A stretch of 64,000 bases of DNA from Toxorhynchites rutilus septentrionalis (taxonomy: Eukaryota > Arthropoda > Insecta > Diptera > Culicidae): the NCBI RefSeq assembly GCF_029784135.1, contig NC_073746.1:305676665-305740664 (forward strand). The letters run 5' to 3'. The position numbers and the translations under genes are program-made. Numbering within the stretch: the first letter of the stretch is position 1; each line of letters begins with the position of its first letter. Below, in pieces: positions 20,987 to 31,954 of the stretch. Below the pieces are notes generated by a model. It saw only the letters and a list, made by a program, of their open reading frames with translations. It had not been told where the DNA came from and ran no database searches.

Positions 20987-22284
20987 AAGGGTGTGTCACA
21001 TCAAATTGCATCACGGAAAAAACGCTTTAGAAATTTAATTTTTAGGAATTATATCTTCAGCTTTCGCTCATAATCAGATAAGAGTGTAGAGATCACGTTG
21101 GCCATGCTTCACTGTCATTTTTCGTAAATTTGGAAAAATGTCGTCGAACGAAAAAGAGCGTCGTGAATTAATCCTGCGCACTCATTTCGAGAATCCGGAG
21201 TTGTCACATCGGGACATCAGTAAGATGCTGGGAATCGTCCAATCCACGGTCAGCAGAGTACTAAAACGATACTTCGAGAACCTAACCATCGACCGGAAGG
21301 TGAAGAACAGCAAAAATTGATGCTCCGTCAGTGAAAAAGATCACAAGCGCGTAGTTAAGCAGTTTAGACGTGATCCGAGAAGTTCGGTCCGGGATGTCGC
21401 CAATAAGCTGAATTTGTCAAGTTCATTCGTCCAGATGACCAAGCAGCGGGAGGGCCTGCGTACATACAAGGTTCAGAAGGCTCCTGACCGCGACGAAAAG
21501 CAAAACATGGTGGGGAAGACGCGAGCCCGGAAGCTGTACAACGAAATGCTGACGAAGCCGCATTGCCTGGTAATGGACGACGAAACCTACGTCAAAACGG
21601 ACTTTCGTCAGTTGCCGGGCCTGTTGTTCTTCTCCGCAAAGGACAAATTCAGCGTTCCGGAGGAGATTCGCAAGCAGAAACTATCCAAGTTTGCCAAAAA
21701 GTACATGGTGTGGCAAGCGATCTGCTCTTGCGGAAAGCGGAGCGCCCCCTTCGTGATGACCGGCACGGTAAACGGGCAGGTTTACCTTAAGGAGTGCCTA
21801 CAGAAGCGCTTACTACCACTATTGAAGCAGCACGAGGGCCCGACCATCTTCTAGCCGGATCTCGTTTCGTGCCACTATTCAAAGGACGTGTTGGAGTGGT
21901 ACGAAGCCAACGGGGTCACCTTCGTGCCAAAGGAAATGAACCCGCCCAACGCACCGGAGCTTCGCCCAATAGAGAAATATTGGGCGATTATGAAGCAGGC
22001 CCTCCGGAGGAACCCAAAAGTTGTCAAATCGGAGGCGGACTTCAAGAGAAAATGGATTTCTGTTAAAAAAAAAACTACAACCTGACGTTGTACAGAACCT
22101 TATGGACGGGGTAAAGAGGAAGGTGCGAGCATACGGGCTTGGGCTCGAAGTATGAATAAAAAGAAAATGCCAAAAGTTGTTTAATAGTTTTTGTTTTACT
22201 GTCTAAAATTTTCAAAAGGATCGGTCTACTGGGCGAATTTCTACAGCGTTTTTTCCGTGATGCAATTTGATGTGACACACTCTT
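20987..22284 (+). mobile_element. Tc1/mariner DD37E element, copy 2
   Basis: The TIRs begin AAGGGTGTGTCACATC; the right end has one change (AAGAGTG). A TA duplication lies at 20985-20986 and 22285-22286. It is in the opposite orientation to copies 1 and 3 and almost identical to them over most of its length. Confidence 0.93.
21138..22155 (+). pseudogene. DD37E transposase, two nonsense codons (copy 2)
   Basis: The frame from MSSNEKERRELI is kept over most of the gene. It has an in-frame TGA near 21318 (a Gly codon in copies 1 and 3) and a TAG near 21853 (Trp in the other copies). CLVMDDETYVKTDF, YSKDVLEWYEANG and APELRPIEKYW are all preserved, including the spacing of 37 residues. An A-run near 22066-22074 shifts the frame before the C-terminal VVQNLMDGVKRK segment. 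Apart from point lesions this is the best-preserved copy. Confidence 0.92.
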
Positions 22285-22286
22285 TA

Positions 22287-22980
22287 TTCGTATTCTGGAA
22301 GTATGACTATGGAATCTGGATGATAGCATTCGAGATCACGAGAGTTTCAAGATTTTGAATCGAAAGCAAGAATCATCTCAACGTTGAGAATTTGGAACCA
22401 GTCTTGAATCTAAATATAAAGGAATCACGAGAGAATCAAGATTTTGAATCGAAAGCAAAAATCATCTTAACATTAAAAATTTGGAACCGGTCTGGAATCT
22501 AAATTTCAAATAAGGAACATGGAATATTGAACTGGCAATCAGAAATCTGTATTCGATAATTTGAAAACAAAAACTTTAGAGTGATCACAGACACCAAAAA
22601 TATAGAGATCTAGAATTAGAACTTGACATGTGGAATCAAAAATCTCAACATCTTCTCAAAATCTTAAATCGGAATCCTGGATCATGAAATCTAGAATCTC
22701 AAGTTGAATCTTGAAGCTGAATTCTAAAACCTGTATTTCGAATTCTCGATTCTGGGTTCTGGATTCTGGGTTCTCTGAAATCTGAAATCTGAAATCGGAA
22801 ATCGGAAATCTGATATCCCTAATCTCGATTCCCGCATCTTAAATCGCGAATCCCGCATCTCGAGCCGCGGATCAGGATTATTGATTCTTAATTCTTGATT
22901 CTTGAATCCGGAACCTTCTATCTAAAATCTAGGATTTAAAACTGAGATCTGGAATCTGAAATCGAGAGGTTCTACTCTCC
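22287..22980 (+). repeat. Degenerate GAATCT-type short-period array
   Basis: About 700 bp is built from variants of GAATCT, AAATCT and TGGAATC at roughly 6-10 bp spacing. The first third also contains a longer repeat (GAATCACGAGAG, then AAGATTTTGAATCGAAAGC, twice about 105 bp apart). It starts immediately after the DD37E copy. No coding potential. Confidence 0.75.
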
Positions 22981-23069
22981 CAAATTTGCTTGCCTTTTTA
23001 ACATATTTTCAAAATACTTTAGTAAAACTGCACGCTGTGCAATATCCTGTGAATATTTTCCACTAGGTA

Positions 23070-24269
23070 CCGTTATTCGGGGGCAATTTTATCACCGGGG
23101 TGAAATTGATCAAACGTATTACTGAAAACAACCCCAAATTTTCAGAGGTATTATGCAACTTAATTTTAAACTTTTTTAATCTGATATGCTCAATAATCAT
23201 CTGATGGTCGTGCTCCCTTGGCCGAGTGGTTAGCGTCACAACTAACATGCCGGGTGTTCGGGTTCGATTCCCGTTCTGGTCGAGGGAATTTTTCGTCAAA
23301 GAAATTTCCTCCGACTTGCACTGTGATCACGCGTATTCTAGAGCTTGCCACTCAGAATGCATTCAAGGTGTGTTACTTGGCATAGAAATCTCAACTAAGT
23401 ACTAATAAAAATGACGCAAGTAATACTACGTTGAGACGGCGAAGTTCCTCTAGGAACGTTAGTGCCATTGAAGAAGAAGAAGAAGGTTCTTTTTGTCAAT
23501 TAATCTCAACGAATCTCTCATTAAATTGCATGAAAATTAATATTTTTCTGAATAACATTTTCGTTTCCATTTTTCACTATGGTAAAAAAAACATATTTTC
23601 AACACATCAAAACAATATTTATTAACGCTAAACATATTGATTTACTTCTAGCCGATACTTGATGAGTTGAATAAGTAATCAAATACTTGTAATTACTATT
23701 CAACCAAGTGAGAAAAACTATTTAATAAAAAAGCACCACGATTGACGAGAACCGAATCCCATCATGCGACATATTGAACGTCTTGGTTTGTCAAAACTAG
23801 CTCATTGGTGATCATTTCAAGAGTTTTTGGCCACATTAGGATAACCCGAATGGTCTCCGGATGACCTGCAGATCAGTGTTTAAATCGAGTTATGGAAAGA
23901 CATGACGACACCTTTAGGTAGAATAAATCAGGTTTTTGTCACCTCAAACCCTTGAATTATCATTAAAATGGCCGTAGGTGAAGAAATAATTGATTTTCTA
24001 TACATTTTGTGCGCATGATACTAGAAAATCCTGAAAAACATAGATTGATGAATTTCATCCCGAAGCTACTTTTTGAAATTTTCCGCTAAAAATTTTCCAA
24101 ATTAGCGCTTAAGAATTTTTTTGCACAAAACATACCATAACGTTTTGTGGGCTTAGCACCAGTACTGATTTTAAAAATAATTGGGTATAAATCTAACAAA
24201 CGAAATTCGGAAATATTCACATTTTTCTGAAATTAGTGATCATTAGTGAAATTAGCCCCCGGTTTACGG
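23070..24269. mobile_element. TIR element of 1.2 kb, split by a SINE
   Basis: The ends read CCGTTATTCGGGGGC inward on the left and CCGTAAACCGGGGGC inward on the right. TA lies outside each (23068-23069 and 24270-24271). The SINE at 23204-23486 sits inside it, leaving roughly 0.9 kb of element. There is no transposase; it is probably a non-autonomous Tc1/mariner or pogo-type element. Confidence 0.65.
23204..23486 (+). mobile_element. tRNA-derived SINE family B, copy 2
   Basis: Box A TGGCCGAGTGG and box B GGTTCGATTCC, followed by the same body as the copy at 15975 and ending with a (GAA)n tail at about 23469-23486. The head is not a functional tRNA: the anticodon arm is irregular and the sequence runs on into the SINE body. 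Confidence 0.85.
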
Positions 24270-24271
24270 TA

Positions 24272-24886
24272 CTTGTTTTCATTCGTGCACTTATTGTCAC
24301 CTGCAACAACAACTATGACTGGTAGGAAAACTGACCGAAACATACTGCAAACAAGTAATTTTCGCATTCGAGCAGGATATTTGTGAACTAAATCATAGAA
24401 AAACGACCGTTCTACTAGAACAAGGAAGCGAGGATAAATAAGAATCTACATGATGTTTGATAGCACAGAGCGGGTAAGACATTTGCATACAATAATAGTT
24501 TCGATCGCCCTCTCCGTCCGACAAACTGTGTGATTCCGGTTCACCTTCCAGAAACAGGTGTATTCTCTCCAAAGCAAATACTGAAAATACACATAAATAT
24601 GAATACACATTTTTATTCGACATGAATTTATTCGGCACTCTCCCAACTTCGTTGCATTTTCCACAGTCCCGATACACTGAGCCTGATCGATGGTTTTGCT
24701 CCCACCCACGTCGACTGAAAAGCGTTTCAGAAACTTGCATTCGGTGCCACGAAACTTGATACTGCTAAATGCACTATAGTATGAGGAAGTAGAGTTATTT
24801 GTCACCGTTGGTAGAATATTGGCTGAATAGGATTTGCGTTCCGCGCATTCACAGTGCCAAAAAAAATGTGTTTTCATCAAATATGA
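24272..24886. other. Unrecognised stretch
   Basis: Overlapping minus-strand ORFs of 115-144 aa exist here but show no domain. There are no terminal repeats. I assign no function. Confidence 0.4.
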
Positions 24887-25047
24887 TTTTTTTTTGCTGT
24901 ATTATAGTGACATTCAGCCTTTTGGCTGGTTCGTCACTAGGACCACGACGCAACTTCCATTTCGAAGGAAGAATTTCGGGAGTGAAAATTGAACTCATGA
25001 CCTGGACTTGAGAGGTAACGATGTTGATAATTACGCCAGATAACCTC
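24887..25047 (-). mobile_element. tRNA-derived SINE family A, diverged reverse copy
   Basis: The minus strand reads the family A head (TGGAGG, a TCTGGCGTAAT box A variant, ATGAGTTCAATTTTCACTCCC box B region) and the family tail (GTGACGAACCAGCC, CACTATAATACAG, A run). An imperfect flanking repeat around CAAATATG is visible on each side. It is clearly older than the other two copies. Confidence 0.8.
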
Positions 25048-25049
25048 CA

Positions 25050-25330
25050 TCCAACAAATATGGTCCTCCATCACCTCCTAATTCCGCAATTTTTGCAATT
25101 TAAAATTTTGCAAAAATTTATGCAATTTTTTAATGTGAGAAAGGCGTTTTTTTTACTTTTTTTACTTCAAGGGGATGAATAATTCTTCTTTTATATTGAA
25201 AAAAAAATCAAAAAATATATGTTAAAAATATAAATAATTTTAAAATATAATTTTGTGGTTCGAGAATCTACAGTGAAAAAAAAAAGGAGAATATACAATA
25301 TAGAGTCAACCGTGTATTAGTTTTTTTACG
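25050..25330 (+). repeat. Pogo-like derivative repeat, 3' part
   Basis: Matches 35710-35937: TGTGAGAAAGG, then AAGGGGATGAAT, then a TTCGAGAATCTACAGTGAAAA segment, ending in a degraded GAGTCAACCGTGTA like the CGAGTCCGACCTGTA terminus at 35925-35939. Confidence 0.55.
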
Positions 25331-25349
25331 ACTTTAGCATTGTTTTTTT

Positions 25350-26995
25350 GACGTAGGACTACGTCTTTCATTTCTATACCGGGGTGTAAAATCAAAGTTT
25401 CGAAAACGAAAGCGTTACGCCGGAGACCGAGATTTTGAGCATTAATAGCTCCTAAACAACTGAACGAAATGGTATGATGAACACTTCATTCGAAAGATAA
25501 AATGTCTACGCGTTATATACTTGTTACCTTTTGATTCAAAAACTTGTTTCAATAGACTCTTAAAATTGATTTCAAAACAGGCTATTGAAATCACCAATCG
25601 GTATATAAGCGAGCGGCGCTCGGAAATCCACTCAGTTCTAATTGAACAGCGATTGGAGCATGTTGTCGCTGTTGCGGTGAAGCTCTTTATTTATCATGAA
25701 AGCGCGGATGAACGGTGTCACCAAGAGCCTGTTTGTGCACCCTAGGCCAGAAGGGAATCTATCAGGAGGAGAGTTGTGGCATAAACGGTTCCCTGGGAAG
25801 ACATCGCTACACACACATACACGCGCGGCTATTAACAGGTGGTTATCGAGTTGGCATTAACCACTGGTGGGCTTCCAGTATCGAGGAAAATGTGGAAATA
25901 TCTAATCGTTACTGAAAATAATCTGCCAGTTCCTTTGGGAATTTTCAAAATATATTCATGTGAAAGAGTTTAATTGAATGTTTTCTATCCATGTAACACT
26001 GTGACCAAATACATTTGGTTTTGTGGTTTTTCAATCAATCGCAATTAACAGGATAGCTTCAGAAGATTATTCTTCCCCATCAGTAGGATATTTCCGTATC
26101 CAATATTGTATGCGCCCGCAATCGATTATTGCTCAGTCGCCGAAAGTTCCGAGCTCAGAGAGTTCATTCCCCTCTAGTTTGCCTTCCAAATTGCCATCGT
26201 AAACCACACCTTCTCTCGATTCAATCACACACAAAAAGCATACTTAAGCGATATTCTGGTGGTGAGACACATTCATTTTTCGTGAGGACATCGACAAGAC
26301 AACATCGTTGCCTAACGTGCTGGAGGAGGTGGACGGCGAAGGATCGACACATACACGCGCAGAACTCTTTCCGTTAGGATGCCATTCAGCATCGAGAAAG
26401 TTCCGGAAAGATCTAATCATTGCTGGAAAATAATCTGCCAGTTCCTTTGGGAATTTTCAAAATATATTCATGTGAAAGAGTTTAATTGAATGTTTTCTAT
26501 CCATGTAACACTGTGACCAAATATGTTTCAATCAAGTGCTATTAACAGGTGGTTATTGAGTTGGTATTAACTACTGGTGGGCTTCCAGTATCGAGGAAAA
26601 TGTGGAAATATCTAATCGTTACTGAAAATAATCTGCCAGTTCCTCTGGGAATTTTCAAAATATATTCATGTGAAAGAGTTTAATTGAATGTTTTCTATCC
26701 ATAAAATATCCATATAATTATATCCATACATTTGGGTTTGTGATTTGTCAATCAAGTACAGTTAGCAGGTTAGCTTCTGAAGATTATTCTTCAGAACAAA
26801 GTTTTTCGTATCCTATATTGGATGCATAAAACCTTGTGCCTCCAACGTAACGCTCTCGTTTTCGAAGTCTCCCAAATATTCATTTATTCATTCATTCAGA
26901 ATGGATTTAGATTCAACTTCAAACAAATGATCTCTAAATCAACGATAGTCCTACGTCACCCTTGCGGTTATACCATAGATATAACCCACTTCCTG
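25350..26995 (+). mobile_element. Family K repeat copy K-c
   Basis: Starts GACGTAGGACTACGTC after seven Ts and ends CCTACGTCACCCTTGCGGTT, then a stem-loop (GGTTATA/TATAACC), CCACTTCCTG and five Ts. It contains a CCAAT-TATA-initiator array near its start. Farther in it has repeated internal segments (CTGCCAGTTCC, GAAAGAGTTTAATTGAATG, CTGTGACCAAATA at about 25930, 26440 and 26640). No ORF with recognised function. K-d, K-j and K-i are close relatives. Confidence 0.8.
25594..25637 (+). promoter_or_regulatory. RNA polymerase II core promoter-like array in K-c
   Basis: CCAAT at 25594-25598, TATATAAG at 25602-25609 and TCAGTT at 25632-25637. The A of TCAGTT is 32 nt from the TATA start, which fits an arthropod TATA-initiator promoter. 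The same three elements and spacing recur in K-j and, partly mutated, in K-d and K-i. Confidence 0.55.
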
Positions 26996-27132
26996 TTTTT
27001 ATACTAAGACACTTTTACTATGGTTTCTACCAGTTGGTGTGATTTATGAGTGTAGGAAAAGTTTGGGTTTGGGTCTCCCTCTTTGATTCTTTGGTAAGAC
27101 ACTAAACATTACTCAATTCAATTTATTTTTTT

Positions 27133-27629
27133 AGGGGGTCTCCGTAGCCACATTGGTTGCGCGTTCGCTTAGTAAGCGATCGATCGTGAGTTCTCAAAAC
27201 TCAGGGCCCCCATTGACCATCTTTGTGTTGTTACAGAATAGCTACGTCCACGCAACAATCATCAGCGATGGAGATCGATCCACGGTCGAAATAAGATCGA
27301 TTCATCCATACAACTGATCTGCTCTGCAAGACACATCGGGCTGCTGTTCTCTAACTAACTCAACAATGGATTAACGACTGTCTCCGCTGTCCAGTCTTAA
27401 CTTGGATAATGGAAGAACAGATAGAAAACTCTTACGCCTAAATGGCTACTGTGTAAATATGTACCATTTCCAATGGTATAAAAGGGAATACTCTAACGCC
27501 GAAAAATGGCAACTGTGTAATGTGCTAATTATAGATATGATAAATATGTGACATGTACACGATTAAAATTCGGCTCTGTTTCAGCTAAAATGCTAATGAG
27601 CCTAAAAAGAACAAAAGGGATAAAAAAAT
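27133..27629 (+). mobile_element. tRNA-derived SINE family C, about 500 bp
   Basis: The head GGGGTCTCCGTAGCCACATT folds as a tRNA-like structure with a TCGCTT/AAGCGA anticodon stem and a 3' acceptor strand complement CAGGGCCCCC. Box B is degenerate. The 3' part ends with CGGCTC...GAGCCTAAAAA and an A-rich tail, like the 3' tail of the I-clade LINE at 63340-63409. A possible TSD (AATTATTTTTT type) is too low in complexity to be sure. Confidence 0.7.
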
Positions 27630-27951
27630 AATTATTTTTTCATCGTTTTTCCAAGTAAAAAGTTTAATCTCAACAAAATCTCAATAGAATTATGTCCGTT
27701 TACTTTTGACGTAGGACTACGTCTTTCATTTCTATACCGGGGTGTAAAATCAAAGTTTCGAAAACGAAAGCGTTACGCCGGAGACCGAGATTTTGAGCAT
27801 TAATAGCTCCTAAACAACTGAACGAAATGGTATGATGAACACTTCATTCGAAAGATAAAATGTCTACGCGTTATATACTTGTTACCTTTTGATTCAAAAA
27901 CATGTTTCAATAGACTCTTAAAATTGATTTCAAAACAGGCTATTGAAATCA

Positions 27952-27998
27952 CCAATCGGTATATAAGCGAGCGCCACTCGGAAATCCACTAAGTTCTA
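27952..27998 (+). promoter_or_regulatory. Core promoter-like array in K-d, initiator mutated
   Basis: CCAAT at 27952-27956 and TATATAAG at 27960-27967; the initiator position reads TAAGTT in place of TCAGTT. Spacing is as in K-c. Confidence 0.4.
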
Positions 27999-29032
27999 AT
28001 TGAACAGCGATTGGAGCATGTTGTCGCTGTTGCGGTGAAGCTCTTCATTTATCACGAAAGCGCGAATGAACGGTGTCACCAAGAGGCTGTTTGTGCACCT
28101 TAGGGCAGAAGGGAATCCATCAGGAGGAGAGTGATTCCATACACGCGCGGAACTCTTCGTTTGGATACCATTCAGCATCGAGAAAATTCCGGAAAGATTC
28201 AATCGTTGCTGAAAAATAATCTGCCAGTTCCCCTGGGAACTGAAAAATACATTCATGCGAAAGAGTTCATTTTAATGTTTTTTATCCATGTAACACTGCG
28301 ACCAAATATTTCTCAATTAAGTGCCATTAACAGGTAGTTATCGAGTTAGCATTAACCACTGGTGGGCTTCGAGTATCGAGGAAAATCGGGAAAAATCTAA
28401 TCGTTGCTGAAAAATAATCTGCCAGTTCCCCTGGGAATTGAAAAATACATTGATGCGAAAGAGTTTATTCTAATGTTTTCTATCCATATGACACTGCAAC
28501 CAAATACATTTGGTTTTGTGATTTTTCAATCAAATGCAATCAGCAGGAAAGCTTCTGAACATTATTCTTCCCCATCAGTAGGATATGTTCGTTTCCAATA
28601 TTGGATGCGCGCGCAACGGAAAATGTTTCACATCGCGAAAAACATAATTATCAATCGATTATTGCTCAGTCGCTGAAAGTTTCAAACTCAGAGAGCTCAT
28701 TCGCCTCTAGTTTGCTTTTCAAACTACCATCGTAAACCACATCTTCTTTCTATTCAATCACGGACAAAAAGCATACTTAAGCAATATTCTGAAACGCATT
28801 CATTTTTCGTGAGGACATCGACAAGACATCATCGTTACTGAACGAGTTGAACGAGCTGGACGAGCTTGATGGTGAGGGATCAAGGGATTCATTACCTGGC
28901 CTGACCTAACCTGAAACGCATTCAGTTTGTTTGGGACTGTGAAGGAGCGCAGAAAAGCCGATCCATCAGAAAGAGAAGAGAAGACGACCGAGAGAATACC
29001 AGGTTCCGCTTGAGGCATCGGAGCAATTGCCA

Positions 29033-29060
29033 TACACACACACACACACACACACACACG
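29033..29060 (+). repeat. (CA)n microsatellite
   Basis: About 13 CA units within K-d, at the position where related copies carry a shorter ACACACATACACGCG run. Confidence 0.85.
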
Positions 29061-29693
29061 CATACATGCGCGCAACTCTTTACGTTTGCTGGTTATCGAG
29101 AAGAATCCAGAAAGAAGTGATCGTTGCTGCAAAATAATCTGCCAGTTCCCCTTGGAATTGAAAATTACATTCAAGCGAAAGAGTTTATTTTAACGTTTTC
29201 TATCCATATAATACTGCGACCAAATACAATTGGTTTTGTGATTTTTCAATCAAGTGCAATTAACAGGTGGTTATCGGGTTAGCATTAACCACTGGTGGTG
29301 GACTTCGAGAAGAGTCCGGAAAGATATCGCTTCTGCAAAATAATCTGCCAGTTGGCATTGAAAATAACATGCAAGCGAAAGAGTTTATTTTAATGTTTTT
29401 TATGTTTTTCTGCGACCAAATACATTTGGTTCTGTTATTTTTCAATCAAGTGCAATTAGCAGGAAAGCTTCTGAAGATTATTCTCCCCAACAGTAGGATA
29501 TTTTCATATCCAATATTGGATGCATAAAACCTTGTACCTCCAACGTAACGCTCTCGTTTTCGAAGTCCCCCAAATATTCATTTATTCTTTCATTCAGAAT
29601 GGATTCAGATTCAACTTCAAACAAATGATCACTAAATCAACGATAGTCCTACGTCACCATTGCGGTTATACCATAGATATAACCCACTTCCTG

Positions 29694-30099
29694 TTTTTGT
29701 TACACGCAGCTCTCAAACATCCTGCAGTCAACTCATTAAAGAAAAGTTTCCGTTCCATGACGATTTACAGCTTGCCCTTTTCCACCGACTGTATCGGCAA
29801 GTGGCTGCCGATGCTAATGCTTATGTGCTGCCCACTTTAGCGAGCAAGAGCTTTCCCCCGAACAGGTGCTTAGCAACGGTGGCAACAGTAATCCTTGTTG
29901 TGTTTTCCTTCCACGCTGCAGGCGATGCGGTTGAATGGGTACCGACCGGAAGCAATGGATGCAATTTTCTGAGCTTTATGTAAATCTTCGCGGTAAAGTG
30001 GCTGTGATGGGATAGGAGGATCAGATTGTGTTTCTAGAAAGGGGAAACAGATGTGGCATGTCACTTTTTATCATCATATAATGAAATTAAATTGGGACT
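29694..30099. other. Unrecognised stretch between family K copies
   Basis: A 107-aa ORF and an 106-aa ORF overlap here in two frames. Neither has a recognised domain. A pyrimidine-rich tract plus AG at about 29920 could be a splice acceptor, but no matching exon was identified. Confidence 0.35.
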
Positions 30100-30380
30100 A
30101 TTTATTATAGGTGCGTGTGTAAAATTTGTTATCTTCTTTCCAAATGTTCCATGATAATCATTTGGTGGCCCTGAAAAGGGCCGTTTTGTTTGGTTGTTGG
30201 GTATTGTTTGTTCACTCCACCATTTTCCGTTAGGATTGGGGTTGAGATCTTTCAATTGTTCGATAGTTAGATGATAATCAAAGAGAGCAATTCTTCAAAC
30301 ATATCCAAAATCTACAGCTAGCATAACGGAATCCTACGTCAACTATGCGGTCGTGTCTCGGACACAACTCTTCTGTGACT
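30100..30380 (+). repeat. Family K-like 3' fragment (K-e) with histone-type stem-loop
   Basis: Ends with GGAATCCTACGTCAACTATG, CGGTC and the stem-loop GTCGTGTC/GACACAAC. The block TTCTTCAAACATA before it is shared with K-f. The histone-type stem-loop segment (30167-30182, with TTTTGTTTGGTTGTTGG next to it) is present in both fragments but in opposite orientation relative to the terminal block. Confidence 0.55.
30167..30182 (-). terminator. Histone mRNA 3' stem-loop (repeat-borne)
   Basis: The minus strand reads GGCCCTTTTCAGGGCC, a perfect 6-bp stem with TTTC loop, preceded by AAAAC and followed by ACCAAA, as in animal histone mRNAs. Confidence 0.75.
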
Positions 30381-30384
30381 TTTT

Positions 30385-31812
30385 CCAACCCTTATCAATA
30401 TGGATATCAAATGAAAGGGCTTGATTAGTAGAATACAATTATTGATGAAAAATATAAATCCAACATGGCTGCCGTTACAAAATGGTGGATAACATATTTT
30501 CTCAGAACCCCATAAATATGGGTATCAAACGAAAGGGATTGACTAGTAGAACACAGTTGTTTCTGAAAAATCCGAATCCAAAATGGTCGCTAGCACAAAA
30601 TGGATGGCGCCATATATTTTTCTTTTCCAAATCTTATCACTATGAGTATCAAATGAAAGGTCTTGATTAGTGGAATAAAATTATTGATGGAAAATGTAAA
30701 TCCAAGATGGCGGCCGCTACAAAATGCTGGATCACATATTTTCTCAGAACCCCATCAATATGAGTATCAAATGAAAGGGCTTGATTAGTAGAATACAATT
30801 ATTTATGAAAAATACAAATCCAAAATGGCCGCCACCACAAAATGGTGCTATATATTTTTTTGCAAAATTGCATCAAAATGTGTATCAAATGGAAGGGCTT
30901 GACACAGTTATTTACGAAAAATGCAAATCCAAAATGGGCCACGTCAGATTTCCATTACCTACCGTTAGTTGTTTCGTTACATGCCTCACGATTTTATTTT
31001 AGTCTCATCAATGCCCTAGATTAATGAAGAAAGGAGTGTGATAATTACTAACTGCTACTTGCCTCATTATTTTCTAGCTTTTAGTACATCATCTATCTAT
31101 ATTGTTATTATGTTTCATCATAATGAAACCGTTGAACTTAAAAAGTGGTTTTTAATTATTTCATTTTTAAGTTTTTATTACATTATCTGTATCATTAGTA
31201 TATTTCTCTACAATAAAACCATTCATCAATTTATTCAAAATTTTGGATTTGCATTTTTCATGAATAACCGTTTTCTACTAGTCAATCTCTTTCGTTTGAT
31301 ACCCATATTGATGGGGTTTTGAGAAAATATGTAATCCGCCATTTTGTAGTGGCCGCCATCTTGGATTTATATTTTTAATCAATAACTGTATTCTACTAGT
31401 CAAGCTCTTTCATTTGATACTCATATTGATGAGGTTTTGAAAAAAAATGGCGCCATCTTGTAATGGCGGCCATTTTGGATTTTCAGTTTTCATGTTTAAC
31501 TGTCTACTAGTCAATACATTTAGTACCCATATTGTTGGGGTTTTGATAAAATATGTAATCCGCCATCTTGTAACGGCCGCCATGTTGGATTTACATTTTT
31601 CATCAATAATTGTATTCTACTAATCAAGCTCTTTCGTTTGATACCCATATTGATGGGGTTCTGAGAGAATATGTAATCCGCTATTTTGTAGCGGACGCCA
31701 TTTTGGATTTACATTTTTCATAAATTTCTGTATTCTACTAATCAATCCCTTTCCTTTGATACCCATATTGATAGGATTTTGAAAATATATATAAATGGCG
31801 CCATCTTGTAGT
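30385..31812. repeat. Inverted pair of tandem arrays, unit about 120 bp
   Basis: From 30385 to about 31000 five units read TATCAAATGAAAGGGCTTG, TAGTAGAA(T/C)AC, AAATCCAA(A/G)ATGG and GAACCCCATCAATATG. From about 31240 to 31812 about five units appear in the reverse orientation. The centre is about 240 bp of single-copy AT-rich sequence. The same unit recurs at 34450-34730 and 34960-35050. Short ORFs across the array repeat the same peptide and are not genes. Confidence 0.8.
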
Positions 31813-31954
31813 AGTAATCTTGTGAAAATAGAATAGATAATTGAATTAATAAAAAAAACTTTCGTGCCAAACCCGTTTCCATTTAGTCCCGTTACTTACG
31901 ACGCAAGTTCTACAATAATTAATAAATAATTTCTCTCAAAAAATTGCAAAAAAA

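Larger units (their letters stand above)
27708..29693 (+). mobile_element. Family K repeat copy K-d
   Basis: Starts GACGTAGGACTACGTC and ends CCTACGTCACCATTGCGGTT, the stem-loop and CCACTTCCTG. It is longer than K-c because internal segments are repeated more times (CTGCCAGTTCCCC units at about 28220, 28425, 29140 and 29345). It contains a CA microsatellite at about 29033-29060. No ORF is supported. Confidence 0.8.

Noticed and set aside
25602..25900. Protein-coding gene downstream of the K-c promoter array
   Set aside because: Frames after the initiator are short (the first ATG opens only a few codons) and not conserved in length between K-c, K-d and K-j.
27133..27210. tRNA gene
   Set aside because: The head folds like a tRNA but box B is degenerate and it continues into a long SINE body.
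25350..29693. Family K as a Helitron
   Set aside because: Helitrons end in CTRR after the hairpin and insert between A and T. Family K has inverted TGACGTAGGACTA at both ends and no CTRR end.
30482..31002. Several 60-70 aa ORFs with repeated peptides
   Set aside because: They read across a 120-bp tandem array in more than one frame and are a by-product of the repeat.
30385..31812. CRISPR-like array
   Set aside because: The units are about 120 bp, diverged, without constant short repeats and unique spacers; the sequence is animal repeat DNA.
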